A stretch of 64,000 bases of DNA from an uncultured Sphingomonas sp. (GTDB lineage Bacteria; Pseudomonadota; Alphaproteobacteria; Sphingomonadales; Sphingomonadaceae). The position numbers were made by a program, and so were the translations under genes. Below the pieces are notes generated by a model that saw only the letters and a list, made by a program, of their open reading frames with translations, did not search any database and was not told where the DNA came from. This document shows positions 48,324 through 57,209 of the stretch, piece after piece. The stretch lies in assembly GCF_946478955.1 (NCBI RefSeq), contig NZ_CAMLDL010000006.1:1-64000 (forward strand). The letters run 5' to 3'. How positions within the stretch are numbered: the first letter of the stretch is position 1; each line of letters starts with the position of its first letter.

Positions 48324-48548
48324 AATTGGTCGATGGAGGGTCTGCCGCGCCGGGTCAATTGCCGGTCCGCTGCAAATTTTTCGTTCAATTTTGTGACACA
48401 ATTACAGCGAAGTCCCTCATTTCTGATCGGATTCACATTATAGTTAACAATCTCGTAAGATTTTGATTGACCTTCACAATTTTCATCGCCTCGATGCCGG
48501 ATTGGACGGTCGACTCGTTCGTCGACCTTGATGAGCAGGAGGGAACTC
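48324..48548. other. AT-rich divergent intergenic region upstream of the RTX protease
   Basis: This 225-base stretch is noticeably richer in A+T than the surroundings and contains TTGTGACACAA-like and TAAGAT boxes. A possible promoter is TTCACA at 48432 with TAAGAT at 48456, 18 bases apart. No gene is seen. It drives cobT to the left and the protease to the right. Confidence 0.3.
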
Positions 48549-50264
48549 ATGGGGCTAAGGTATTTCGACGCTAGTCCAGCGTCACGCGTTAAAAGCGGTG
48601 ATTATCTTATCGAACGAACAAATTCGCCGACCGATTACAACCTCGACCCATTTGCCGGGCAATTTTATTACCGAACGCCGACATCACCGCCGAAGGAAAT
48701 TTTCTCGCTTGATAAGGTTATCGGTCAAATTGATTCCGGGTCACGCGCCGATGTGTCGGATGGTATCATTACCTACGGCTTCTATACCGGCAAGCACGCC
48801 GTCGGCCTGAATAACAGCCCCAAGTTCGGCGAAGGAAAGGGCTACACCCCCTTCTCTGCAGAACAGAAGGCAGCTGCAGTTGCATCAATCCAGATGTGGG
48901 ACGACCTGATTCCGGCCAAATTCGTCAACAATGGCGACATTGGTGTGAGGGATTGGGCGCATCAGAACACCGACATCATACTGTCTAATACCACCACTGG
49001 CCCTGCCCAGGCGTGGGCATATTATCCGGGCTATAGCGCGCAATACACCCGCGTCAGCAGCGATGTCTGGATTGCGTCGCCTGAAGCCAACTGGTCGAAC
49101 AACTGGTTTCAGATGGGCGGTTACGGCAACACAACCCTGATCCACGAGCTTGGACATGCCATTGGCCTATCGCACCCCGGCGCATATAACGGCGCTGCGG
49201 CGACGACCTATGACGGCATGGCCGAATATGCTCAGGATTCGATGCAATATACGATCATGTCCTATTGGTCGGGCAGCAGTACGCGCGCATTGACGGTCAA
49301 CTGGAACGTTCTGCTCAACAATTATGCGCAGACGCCGATGCTCCACGACATTTTGACCATTCAATCGATCTATGGTGCGGACCTCACCACACGCGTTGAC
49401 GACACAGTCTATGGTTTCAATTCCACGGCAGGGCGCGATGTCTTCGATTTCTCGAAGAATCCGTATCCTTACGCGGCGATCTATGACGCCGGTGGTAATG
49501 ACACGATCGATTTGTCGGGTTTCACTACCAGTCAGTTCCTTAGCCTGAAGGCAGGGACATTTAGTTCGATTGGTGCGGCGATCCCGACGGCGTCGGTCAT
49601 CAATGCCAATACCCATGCGTTTAACGTGGAATATGGGACGACGTTTGGCGACGTCACACAGGCCTACGTGGACAGCCTTGGCGGCACTTATATGAGTGCG
49701 GCAGCCGCCCGCATTGCCGCCTACACCGGCGTATCGGGCATTAACGCCACCGCCCATGACAATTTCGCCATCGCCTATGGCGTGACGATTGAAAATGGCA
49801 TCGGCGGGTCGGCCCGCGACCTGATCCACGGTAACGAAGTCGCCAACGTCCTTGAAGGGCGCGGCGGAGACGACGTTCTTCGTGGGTTCGAAGGCAATGA
49901 CACGCTGATTGGCGGGGATGGCAACGACACGCTTGATGGCGGGTCGGGCAATGACCTGCTGCTCAGCGATGCCGGTATTGAAAGCCTGACCGGCGGTAGT
50001 GGGGCGGACACGTTCAAGTTCACCGTTGCCGACCTCCACGACCTGATCACCGATTTCCAGTCCGACGACCGGATCGATCTCAGCTCGCTTGGCAATGACC
50101 TCCACTTCATCGGCGATGGCGCTTTCACGGGTCATGCTGGGGAAGTGAATTTCATCGGTACGACGCTGTCTGCCGACCTTGATGGCAATGGCGTGGCTGA
50201 CTTCGCCGTGACCATGCAGGCCGGTGCAGCTTTGCATCCGGACCAACTCGTGCTTCACGGATAA
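48549..50264 (+). CDS. Serralysin-type M10 metalloprotease with RTX repeats
   Basis: The protein has 571 residues from the ATG at 48549, which follows an AGGAGGGA site by 5 bases. The zinc site is HELGHAIGLSH (H199-H209), followed by a Met-turn-like SMQYTIMSYW. The C-terminal region has glycine-rich nonapeptide RTX calcium repeats (GGDGNDTLDGGSGNDLL) and a short tail. Proteins of this kind leave the cell through type I secretion; no secretion genes are nearby, and no N-terminal signal peptide is visible. It interrupts cobT-cobS. Confidence 0.93.
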   Translation: MGLRYFDASPASRVKSGDYLIERTNSPTDYNLDPFAGQFYYRTPTSPPKEIFSLDKVIGQIDSGSRADVSDGIITYGFYTGKHAVGLNNSPKFGEGKGYTPFSAEQKAAAVASIQMWDDLIPAKFVNNGDIGVRDWAHQNTDIILSNTTTGPAQAWAYYPGYSAQYTRVSSDVWIASPEANWSNNWFQMGGYGNTTLIHELGHAIGLSHPGAYNGAAATTYDGMAEYAQDSMQYTIMSYWSGSSTRALTVNWNVLLNNYAQTPMLHDILTIQSIYGADLTTRVDDTVYGFNSTAGRDVFDFSKNPYPYAAIYDAGGNDTIDLSGFTTSQFLSLKAGTFSSIGAAIPTASVINANTHAFNVEYGTTFGDVTQAYVDSLGGTYMSAAAARIAAYTGVSGINATAHDNFAIAYGVTIENGIGGSARDLIHGNEVANVLEGRGGDDVLRGFEGNDTLIGGDGNDTLDGGSGNDLLLSDAGIESLTGGSGADTFKFTVADLHDLITDFQSDDRIDLSSLGNDLHFIGDGAFTGHAGEVNFIGTTLSADLDGNGVADFAVTMQAGAALHPDQLVLHG

Positions 50265-50284
50265 TCCGGCCGCACATCAATGAA

Positions 50285-50322
50285 GAAAAGCCTCGCTGCG
50301 GTTCGCCGGAGCGAGGCTTTTT
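50285..50322 (+). terminator. Rho-independent terminator of the RTX protease gene
   Basis: A 10-bp stem AAGCCTCGCT / AGCGAGGCTT with an inner TTCG-capped stem is followed by TTTTTC, just past the protease stop and before the convergent cobS stop. Confidence 0.9.
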
Positions 50323-50323
50323 C

Positions 50324-51328
50324 TTAGGCGCGGTGGGCGACGCTTTCGGGTAAATCCGTGCCGAACACGCGCTGATAATATTCGGCGATCAGCGGCCGCT
50401 CCGCCTCGTCACACTTATTCAGGAACGACACGCGGAAGGCGAAGCCGACGTCACCAAAGATCAGCGCATTTTGCGCCCAGCTAATCACGGTACGGGGGCT
50501 CATCACCGTCGAGATATCGCCGTTGATGAAGCCTTGGCGCGACAGGTCCGCGACCTTGACCATCTTTTCTACCGTGTCTTTGCCATCAGGATTGTCATAT
50601 TCACCTGATTTGGCGAGCACGATCTGCGCCTCGGTCGCGGCGGGAAGATAGTTGAGCGTGGAAACGATGTTCCACCTGTCCATCTGGCCCTGATTGAGCG
50701 CCTGGGTCCCATGATACAACCCGCTGGTATCACCAAGACCAACCGTGTTGGTCGTCGCGAACAGACGGAACCAGGGGTTCGGGCGGATGACGCGGTTCTG
50801 GTCGAGCAGAGTCAGCTTGCCGTCGGTTTCCAGCACGCGCTGAATGACGAACATGACGTCCGGCCGGCCCGCATCATATTCGTCGAAGACCAAGGCAACG
50901 GGATGTTGCAGCGCCCAGGGGAGCAGACCTTCGCGGAATTCCGTCACCTGCTGTCCATCCTTGAGCACGATGGCATCGCGGCCGATGAGGTCGATACGGC
51001 TGATATGCGCGTCAAGGTTTATGCGTACGCACGGCCAGTTGAGGCGCGCCGCGACCTGTTCAATGTGGGTCGACTTTCCGGTCCCATGATAACCCTGGAC
51101 CATGACGCGGCGATTGCGCGAGAAACCGGCAAGGATAGCGAGGGTCGTGTCGGGATCAAACACATAGGCCGGGTCAAGATCCGGCACCCGTTCATCCGCT
51201 TCGCTGAAGGCCGGTACCTCCATATCGGTGTCGATCCCAAACACATCGCGGACCTTCACCATCTTGTCGGGTGACGCGAGAATGGTTTCAGCACGGCTGT
51301 CGGCGGAGATGTTTGGAATATCGCTCAT
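50324..51328 (-). CDS. cobS: Cobaltochelatase subunit CobS
   Basis: The 334-residue AAA+ ATPase has Walker A GYHGTGKS (79-86) and Walker B ALVFDE (145-150). It pairs with CobT to power cobalt insertion into hydrogenobyrinate a,c-diamide. The gene lies 2 kb upstream of cobT, on the same strand, with the protease gene between them. Confidence 0.94.
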   Translation of the reverse strand: MSDIPNISADSRAETILASPDKMVKVRDVFGIDTDMEVPAFSEADERVPDLDPAYVFDPDTTLAILAGFSRNRRVMVQGYHGTGKSTHIEQVAARLNWPCVRINLDAHISRIDLIGRDAIVLKDGQQVTEFREGLLPWALQHPVALVFDEYDAGRPDVMFVIQRVLETDGKLTLLDQNRVIRPNPWFRLFATTNTVGLGDTSGLYHGTQALNQGQMDRWNIVSTLNYLPAATEAQIVLAKSGEYDNPDGKDTVEKMVKVADLSRQGFINGDISTVMSPRTVISWAQNALIFGDVGFAFRVSFLNKCDEAERPLIAEYYQRVFGTDLPESVAHRA

Positions 51329-51359
51329 GAGATGCCCTTAGGCGGTTCTCGGATTCGCC

Positions 51360-52046
51360 TCAAGAACGCGTAAGCGCAGCCTTTGGCGGCAGGACGAAAA
51401 GGGACCGGAACCGTTCGGCCAAAGCCATATCTCCGCTTACCCGCATCACCTCAAACGGCGCATGTCCATAGACAACCGCCGCAAGCGCGGCCGGTTCGCC
51501 ATCGAATATCAGGTCCGCGCCATCCACTGCCTCGCGCCGAACCTTAATCCGGCCCTTTTTGATTCGGGCGACGTAGGAATCATCGCCAAACTGGAAGCCA
51601 ATACGGGCATCGATACCTTTCGCCTTCTTCTCATTTATCATTGTGCGAAACGATAGCATGATCGACACACCGCTGATCGGCAATGTTGGATCATGCTGAG
51701 GCGATCTGGCCGCCCAGCGACCAAGGGCCTGAACAATCGGCTCCGCCTCCAGCCCCCAATCGGTCGCCTCATACACCTGAACATTGGCGGGTGGTGGAAG
51801 ACGCTTTTTCACAACCAGCCCTCGATCTTCAAGCTCCGATAATCGTTGCGTCAGCACGTTGGCGCTGATTCCGGGCAGGTCCTCGCGCAGCTGGGAGAAA
51901 CGGCGGCTCCCAAGCATTAACTCCCTAAGGACCAACAGCGCCCACCGCTCGCCAATCAGTTCGAGCCCATGGGCCGTCCCACAAGCGTCGTCATATCGCC
52001 GCTTCAGCTCGCCTTGACCCATTTTGGTTATTTTTTCTAACTCCAT
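51360..52046 (-). CDS. HxlR-type transcriptional regulator with C-terminal SCP2-like domain
   Basis: The N-terminal 110 residues are an HxlR winged helix (LELIGERWALLVLRELMLGSRRFSQL; LPGISANVLTQRLSELEDRGLV). The remaining part looks like an SCP2 sterol-binding-like domain (IGFQFGDDSYVARIKKG...GADLIFDG), which could sense a hydrophobic ligand. It is divergent from the VOC/GST gene run by 63 bases, the typical arrangement for an HxlR regulator of its neighbour. The start may be 52046 or 52022. Confidence 0.85.
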   Translation of the reverse strand: MELEKITKMGQGELKRRYDDACGTAHGLELIGERWALLVLRELMLGSRRFSQLREDLPGISANVLTQRLSELEDRGLVVKKRLPPPANVQVYEATDWGLEAEPIVQALGRWAARSPQHDPTLPISGVSIMLSFRTMINEKKAKGIDARIGFQFGDDSYVARIKKGRIKVRREAVDGADLIFDGEPAALAAVVYGHAPFEVMRVSGDMALAERFRSLFVLPPKAALTRS

Positions 52047-52062
52047 AGTTGTAATTTATGAC
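52039..52062. promoter_or_regulatory. Possible HxlR operator between divergent genes
   Basis: AACT-CCAT-AGTT forms a small dyad at 52039-52050 and a second half-site pair AGT...ACT extends it to 52062. It lies at the regulator start and 50-70 bases before the first VOC gene. The match is short, so confidence is low. Confidence 0.25.
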
Positions 52063-52109
52063 TGCTAGGCGCAAAAGACAAGGCGAATCGAGGGAATAGG
52101 AGAGAGAAA

Positions 52110-52550
52110 ATGACCGATGGCCCGATGATTTTCGTGAATCTGCCGGTGAGCGATCTCAATCGATCGATCGCATTCTACGAGGCGATTGGCGCCACCAAGG
52201 AGCCAAAATTTTCCAACGACGACGCAGCGATGATGAAGTTCAGCGACATCGTAAATGTCATGCTGCTGACGCACGATCATTATAAGCAGTTCACGCCGAA
52301 GCCGATTGCCGACGCGCATAAAAGCAGCGCCGTGCTGATTGCGCTGACGTCGGTCAGTAGGGACAACGTCGATGTCACGATCGACAGGGCCGAGAAAGCG
52401 GGCGGCAAAGCCGACATCGGGCCAAAACAGGAATTTGGCGATATGATGTATGGCCGCAGCTTCGAAGACCCCGACGGCCATCATTGGGAAATCGTCTGGA
52501 TGGACCCTGCCGCCGCCGAGCAAGGCGCAAGCGCGATGGAGCAGGCTTGA
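52110..52550 (+). CDS. VOC family protein (glyoxalase fold)
   Basis: This 146-residue protein of the vicinal oxygen chelate fold starts MTDGPMIFVNLPVSDLNRSI, with later FEDPDGHHWEIVW. The metal-ligand pattern is consistent with glyoxalase/bleomycin-resistance relatives. It is the first gene of the plus-strand block; an AGGAGAGAG site precedes the ATG. Substrate unknown. Confidence 0.9.
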   Translation: MTDGPMIFVNLPVSDLNRSIAFYEAIGATKEPKFSNDDAAMMKFSDIVNVMLLTHDHYKQFTPKPIADAHKSSAVLIALTSVSRDNVDVTIDRAEKAGGKADIGPKQEFGDMMYGRSFEDPDGHHWEIVWMDPAAAEQGASAMEQA

Positions 52551-52573
52551 CCATTAGCTGAGGAGTCCGGTCG

Positions 52574-53227
52574 ATGACGCCAACCATTACCACCTTTGGC
52601 TGGGTGCCCGAATTTGCACGAGGTTTTGTGCGCGACATTCGGCCCCGCTGGGCACTCGAGGAAATCGGCCAACCCTATGATGTCGAGCTGATCAGCGATT
52701 CCAAAAATGCCGAATACCGCCGGCGTCAGCCGTTCGGGCAGGTGCCGGTTTATCGAGATGAGGACGGCGAAATGTTCGAGTCCGGCGCCATGGTGGTCAA
52801 GATTGCCGAGCGCGGGGGTGGGTTGATTCCCGTAGATCCCGCCGAGCGGGCGCGGGCCCAGCAATGGGTGGCGGCAGCACTCAATTCGGTCGAGCCATTC
52901 GTGATGGCGCTGGCCGTCAACGATCTGTTCGAGGCCGATCAGAGCTGGTCGAAGGATCGCCACCCGAAGGTTGTCAGCGACCTGAAGGCGCGCCTTGCAG
53001 ATTTGCAAAATTGGCTGGGCGACAAGCAATGGCTGGAGGGCGACCATTTCACGGTCGGTGATCTGATGATGGTGTCCGTGCTTGGCGGCCTGCGCGGGAC
53101 GGGACAGCTCGATGCCTTTCCCACGCTCGCGGACTATGTCGCGCGCGGTGAAGCGCGGCCCGCCCACCAAAAGGCAATGGCCGACCATCTTGCAACATTT
53201 GAAGAGCGGCCCGAACCGGTCGCTTGA
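52574..53227 (+). CDS. Glutathione S-transferase family protein
   Basis: The 217-residue protein has the thioredoxin-like N-domain (FGQVPVYRDEDGEMFESGAM with the cis-Pro loop) and helical C-domain (GDLMMVSVLGGL) of GST. It follows the first VOC gene by 23 bases with an AGGAG site. It would conjugate glutathione to an electrophile. Confidence 0.9.
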   Translation: MTPTITTFGWVPEFARGFVRDIRPRWALEEIGQPYDVELISDSKNAEYRRRQPFGQVPVYRDEDGEMFESGAMVVKIAERGGGLIPVDPAERARAQQWVAAALNSVEPFVMALAVNDLFEADQSWSKDRHPKVVSDLKARLADLQNWLGDKQWLEGDHFTVGDLMMVSVLGGLRGTGQLDAFPTLADYVARGEARPAHQKAMADHLATFEERPEPVA

Positions 53228-53242
53228 TTGAGGAGAGATGTA

Positions 53243-53965
53243 ATGACCTACATCGAAGGATTCGTCTGTGCGGTTCCGACCGACAAGAAGGATGAATATC
53301 GCAAACATGCGGCCGAGGCCGCGCCGCTGTTCAAGGAATTCGGCGTTAGCCGGATGGTTGAGAATTGGGGTGACGACATACCGGAAGGAAAGGTGACGGA
53401 CTTCGCCAAGTCGGTTCAGGCAAAAGACGATGAAACGGTCGCCTTCAGCTGGTTCGAATATCCCGACAAGGCCACTCGCGACGCCGCCAACGCGAAAATG
53501 ATGTCGGATCCACGGATGGAGCAAATGGGCAAGGATATGCCGTTTGACGGGAAGCGGATGATTATGGGCGGATTCGACAGCATCGTCGATCAGCAGGCTG
53601 ACGGACAGGTCGGCTACACCGACGGTTATATCCTGCCGGTGCCGGAGGGCAACAAAGCCCAATATCTCGAGATGGCCGAAAAGATGGCGACCTCCTTCAA
53701 GGACAAGGGTGCGCTTCGGGTAGTCGAAGGTTGGGGCGATGACGTACCCGATGGCAAAGTCACCGACTTCAAACGTGCGGTGAAGGCCGAGGACGGCGAG
53801 AATATCGTCTATTCATATGTCCAGTGGCCCGACAAGGCGACCCGCGATCAGGCGTGGAACGAGTTGATGAACGATCCGACCATGCAGAACCAGACCCCGC
53901 CGTTCGACGGCAAGCGCATGTTCTGGGGCGGGTTCCGACCCATCCTCGACACCAAGGCGGAGTAA
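53243..53965 (+). CDS. Tandem DUF1428 protein
   Basis: The 240-residue protein is a clear internal duplication. Residues 1-118 and 123-240 each carry the DUF1428 pattern YxxGFxxxVP..., VENWGDD(I/V)P(D/E)GKVTDF, PDKATRD and PFDGKRM. DUF1428 proteins are usually single-domain, about 117 residues, with a ferredoxin-like alpha+beta (dimeric barrel) fold of unknown function. The ATG at 53243 follows AGGAGAG by 5 bases. Confidence 0.88.
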   Translation: MTYIEGFVCAVPTDKKDEYRKHAAEAAPLFKEFGVSRMVENWGDDIPEGKVTDFAKSVQAKDDETVAFSWFEYPDKATRDAANAKMMSDPRMEQMGKDMPFDGKRMIMGGFDSIVDQQADGQVGYTDGYILPVPEGNKAQYLEMAEKMATSFKDKGALRVVEGWGDDVPDGKVTDFKRAVKAEDGENIVYSYVQWPDKATRDQAWNELMNDPTMQNQTPPFDGKRMFWGGFRPILDTKAE

Positions 53966-53970
53966 CGTTC

Positions 53971-54765
53971 ATGGCAAACCCCACGGGCAGCTTCATCTGG
54001 TATGAACTTCTCACCGGCGATCCGGACGGCTCCAAGTCCTTTTATGACGCGGTGGTGGGATGGTCGATCGCCGGGGAGGCGCAATTCCCGAGCGGCTACC
54101 GGATGATCACCCGCAGCGACGGAAAATCGGCCGGTGGGGTTTTGCCGATTACTGACGAAATGTACGCGCATGGCGCCCGGCCGATGTGGCTCGGGTATAT
54201 CAGTGTTGCTGATGTCGATGTAGCAGCGGCAGCGATCAAAGCCGATGGCGGCGAGATCCACCTTCCCCCCTTCGATATTCCCGGTATCGGGCGCGTCGCG
54301 ATGGTCACAGACCCATGGCGAGCGCCATTCTACATTATGAAGCCGACGCCGCCGACAGGCGATCCCGACGCCACCAGCGACGTCTTCGACCCGATGAAGG
54401 CACAGCATATCCGCTGGAACGAATTATCGACCAGTGATCAGGCCGGCGCGATTTCCTTCTACAAGAAGCATTTCGGATGGACGCAGGAGGGCGGCATGCC
54501 GATGGGCGACATGGGCGAATATAAGTTCATCCAGGCGGACGGTGTCGGTATTGGCGCGATCATGCGCAAGGCGGCGGAGATGCCGGTGAGCCTGTGGGGG
54601 TATTACATCGGCGTAAGCGACATTGATGCGGCCGCAGCTGCCGTCGCGGAGAATGGCGGGCGCATTCTGTTCGGACCAGTTGAAATTCCCGGCGGGGAAT
54701 TTTCCCTGAATGGCATCGACCCGCAGGGCGCGGCCTTCGGTCTGGTGGGCGCCAGAGGCGGATAG
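53971..54765 (+). CDS. Two-domain VOC family protein
   Basis: The 264-residue protein contains two glyoxalase-like VOC modules: one starting FIWYELLTGDPDGSKSFYD, the other IRWNELSTSDQAGAISFYKKHFGW. It starts 5 bases after the DUF1428 stop. Related proteins are annotated as CFP-30B-like. Substrate unknown. Confidence 0.9.
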   Translation: MANPTGSFIWYELLTGDPDGSKSFYDAVVGWSIAGEAQFPSGYRMITRSDGKSAGGVLPITDEMYAHGARPMWLGYISVADVDVAAAAIKADGGEIHLPPFDIPGIGRVAMVTDPWRAPFYIMKPTPPTGDPDATSDVFDPMKAQHIRWNELSTSDQAGAISFYKKHFGWTQEGGMPMGDMGEYKFIQADGVGIGAIMRKAAEMPVSLWGYYIGVSDIDAAAAAVAENGGRILFGPVEIPGGEFSLNGIDPQGAAFGLVGARGG

Positions 54766-54897
54766 GCGGAACCTGCGTCACACGGATGCTGCACCAGCCG
54801 CTCGGATGATCGGAATCGCCGTCTGGCAGCAAGCCGATGGGCCGGATCCGGTGCCACTGGTTTGAATTACCGGCTGATCGGACAAGGAGAAATGGGT

Positions 54898-55251
54898 ATG
54901 GCGGAACAACATTATTCCGGCGGATGCCAGTGCGGGGCGGTTCGATATGCAGCCGATGTCGACCTGGATCAGACGATTACCTGCAATTGTTCTCGGTGCA
55001 AGCCGATGGGATTCGTATTGACGATGATCCCGGCCGACAAATTCGACCTGCAGTCGGGTGCCGACGCGACAACGGAATATCTGTTCAACACCCACAACAT
55101 CAAGCACCGTTTCTGCACCACGTGCGGCGTCCAAAGTTTCGCGACAGGCGAACAGAATGGGGCCGAGATGGTCGCGATCAATGTGAACACACTCGACGGG
55201 GTCGATGCTCGCGCGTTGAATTCTCAGATGTTTGACGGCGCCAGCCACTGA
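54898..55251 (+). CDS. GFA family (glutathione-dependent formaldehyde-activating-like) zinc protein
   Basis: The 117-residue protein has the zinc cysteine pattern GGCQCGAVRY, CNCSRC and FCTTCGV of the GFA family. Whether this member binds formaldehyde or glutathione is unknown; most family members are uncharacterised. The ATG at 54898 is 8 bases after AAGGAG; another ATG at 54892 is too close to it. Confidence 0.88.
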   Translation: MAEQHYSGGCQCGAVRYAADVDLDQTITCNCSRCKPMGFVLTMIPADKFDLQSGADATTEYLFNTHNIKHRFCTTCGVQSFATGEQNGAEMVAINVNTLDGVDARALNSQMFDGASH

Positions 55252-55288
55252 AACCTGTCACCCGGTAGCGTAACCAAGGAGAAGGAAG

Positions 55289-55789
55289 ATGTCAGACAAC
55301 AAACTCACCACCTGCCTGTGGTTCGACTATGGCGAGGCCCAGAAGGCGGCAGAATTTTACGCTAGCGTCTTCCCGGACAGCAAGGTCGGCAAAGGTCACA
55401 AGGCAGGGGCCGACTATCCGGGCGGCAAGGCCGAGGATGAAATTACGATCGACTTCACTGTACTTGGCCAGCCGTTCGTCGGCCTGAATGGGGGCCCCAA
55501 TTTCAAAGCCAATGAGGCGGTGAGCTTCATGGTCCTGACCGAAGACCAGGCAGAAACCGACAAATATTGGAACGCCATCGTCGACAATGGCGGTCAGGAA
55601 AGCGAATGCGGCTGGTGCAAGGACAAATGGGGTTTCAGCTGGCAAATCACCCCGCGCGTCCTGTTGGAAGCGATGGACAATCCTGACCGTTCAGCCGCGC
55701 AGCGCGCGTTCGAGGCGATGATGACGATGAAGAAGATCGACGTTGCCACGATCGAGGCGGCAATCCGGGGAGAAACCCTCAATGCGTAA
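55289..55789 (+). CDS. PhnB-like VOC family protein
   Basis: The 166-residue protein has LWFDYGEAQKAAEFYASVFPDSKV and the WCKDKWGFSWQITPR motif typical of the PhnB/3-demethylubiquinone-methyltransferase-like VOC group. An AAGGAG site sits before the ATG. It overlaps the next gene by 8 bases. Confidence 0.9.
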   Translation: MSDNKLTTCLWFDYGEAQKAAEFYASVFPDSKVGKGHKAGADYPGGKAEDEITIDFTVLGQPFVGLNGGPNFKANEAVSFMVLTEDQAETDKYWNAIVDNGGQESECGWCKDKWGFSWQITPRVLLEAMDNPDRSAAQRAFEAMMTMKKIDVATIEAAIRGETLNA

Positions 55790-56504
55790 AATCGTCGGTT
55801 CGGTCTTCGTCTCGCTCGACGGGGTCATGCAGGCGCCCGGCGGGCCGAGCGAGGACCCGACCGGCGGGTTCGCCCATGGTGGCTGGCTGCCCCAATTCTT
55901 TGACGAGGAAGTCGGGGCCGCCATCGATGCAGTGTTCAAGGATGACTATGCATTGCTGCTGGGTCGCCGGACCTACGACATATTCGCGGCGTATTGGCCC
56001 TATGTCGGCGGGGAGGCGACCGGGATCGGCGAGATATTCGACAAGACCGGCAAAGATGAAGGCGAGGCCGCTGCGATCCAGATGGGCGAAGACTTCACCC
56101 GCGCCGACAAGTTCGTACTGACGCGCGGATCGCCCGACATGGGTTGGTCGAACACGCACAAGCTCGGTAGCATCGACGAGCTTGCCAAGGTCAAGGCGGG
56201 TGATGGCCCGCAGCTGCTGATCCAAGGCAGCAGCACGCTTTACCCGCAACTGCTGGCGGCAGGGCTGCTCGACCAGTTGACGGTGATGACTTTCCCGGTG
56301 GTGCTTGGCAGGGGCAAGCGACTGTTTGGCGAGGGAACCCCTGCGGAAGCACTGAAGCTGATTGACCACAAGGTCACGCGGTCCGGCGCGGTCATCGCCA
56401 CTTATGAACCGGGCGGCAAGGTCGAGCATGGTTGGGCCGGGCCACAATCGACCAGCGCGCGCGAAACCGCGCGGCAGGCGGCGTTGGCGGAGGGCAGCTG
56501 GTGA
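55782..56504 (+). CDS. Dihydrofolate reductase-like (RibD C-terminal) protein
   Basis: The 240-residue protein matches the RibD C-terminal/YwjB-type dihydrofolate reductase-like family: MRKIVGSVFVSLDGVMQAPGG, LLLGRRTYDIFAAYWP and VLGRGKRLFG. These bind NADPH; the substrate here is unknown. It starts within the end of the PhnB-like gene, and its stop overlaps the next start. Confidence 0.88.
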   Translation: MRKIVGSVFVSLDGVMQAPGGPSEDPTGGFAHGGWLPQFFDEEVGAAIDAVFKDDYALLLGRRTYDIFAAYWPYVGGEATGIGEIFDKTGKDEGEAAAIQMGEDFTRADKFVLTRGSPDMGWSNTHKLGSIDELAKVKAGDGPQLLIQGSSTLYPQLLAAGLLDQLTVMTFPVVLGRGKRLFGEGTPAEALKLIDHKVTRSGAVIATYEPGGKVEHGWAGPQSTSARETARQAALAEGSW

Positions 56505-57157
56505 GCCTAACCCTCTACGCGCATCCGTTCAGCAGTTTCTGCTGGAAGGTGCAGATCCCGCTCGACGCAGACGGCACGCCTTATGCGTATCGCAACGTCG
56601 ACCCCGCTTTCCCCGGTGTGATGGAGGAAATGAAGGTATTGTGGCCGATCGGGAAATTTCCTGTGATGGTCGACGATGGCATTGTCGTCACCGAGACCAG
56701 CTGTATCATCGAACATCTGCAGGCAAACCATCCGGGTCCGAATGTGTGGATTCCGGACGGCGAATTGGGACGGCGGGTGCGGTTCCTTGATCGCTTCTTC
56801 GACCTTCATATTCAGGGCAATATGCAGCCGTCGGTCAACCACGCGCTGAGACCCGAAGGACAAGGGGATGCCTATGGCGCGGAGCAGGGATTGAAACGGC
56901 TCCGCACCGCCTATGACTGGCTGGAAACCAATCTGCCGGATGCCGAATGGGCGGCTGGTGACAGCTTCACGATGGCCGATTGCGCCGCCGCACCAGCGCT
57001 GTTCTACGCCGACTGGGTCGACGAGATTGGTGACGAGCGCCCGCGCCTGAAGGCCTATCGCACCCGCCTGCTGGGCCATCCGGCCGTGAGCAAGTCGGTG
57101 GAGGGCGCGCGGCCCTACCGCCCCTATTTCCCCTTGGGAGCGCCGGACCGGGATTGA
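56501..57157 (+). CDS. Glutathione S-transferase family protein
   Basis: The 218-residue protein has the GST thioredoxin-like opening (LTLYAHPFSSFCWKVQIPL), with the cis-Pro and ETSCIIEHLQ loop, and the helical C-domain. The start is a GTG at 56501, overlapping the DHFR-like stop. It is the second GST in the block, about 4 kb from the first. Confidence 0.9.
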   Translation: MSLTLYAHPFSSFCWKVQIPLDADGTPYAYRNVDPAFPGVMEEMKVLWPIGKFPVMVDDGIVVTETSCIIEHLQANHPGPNVWIPDGELGRRVRFLDRFFDLHIQGNMQPSVNHALRPEGQGDAYGAEQGLKRLRTAYDWLETNLPDAEWAAGDSFTMADCAAAPALFYADWVDEIGDERPRLKAYRTRLLGHPAVSKSVEGARPYRPYFPLGAPDRD

Positions 57158-57209
57158 CGGCGCTATGTAATACTATATCATTGACGCTTCTTCGTTGGGG
57201 AGAGTGTTG

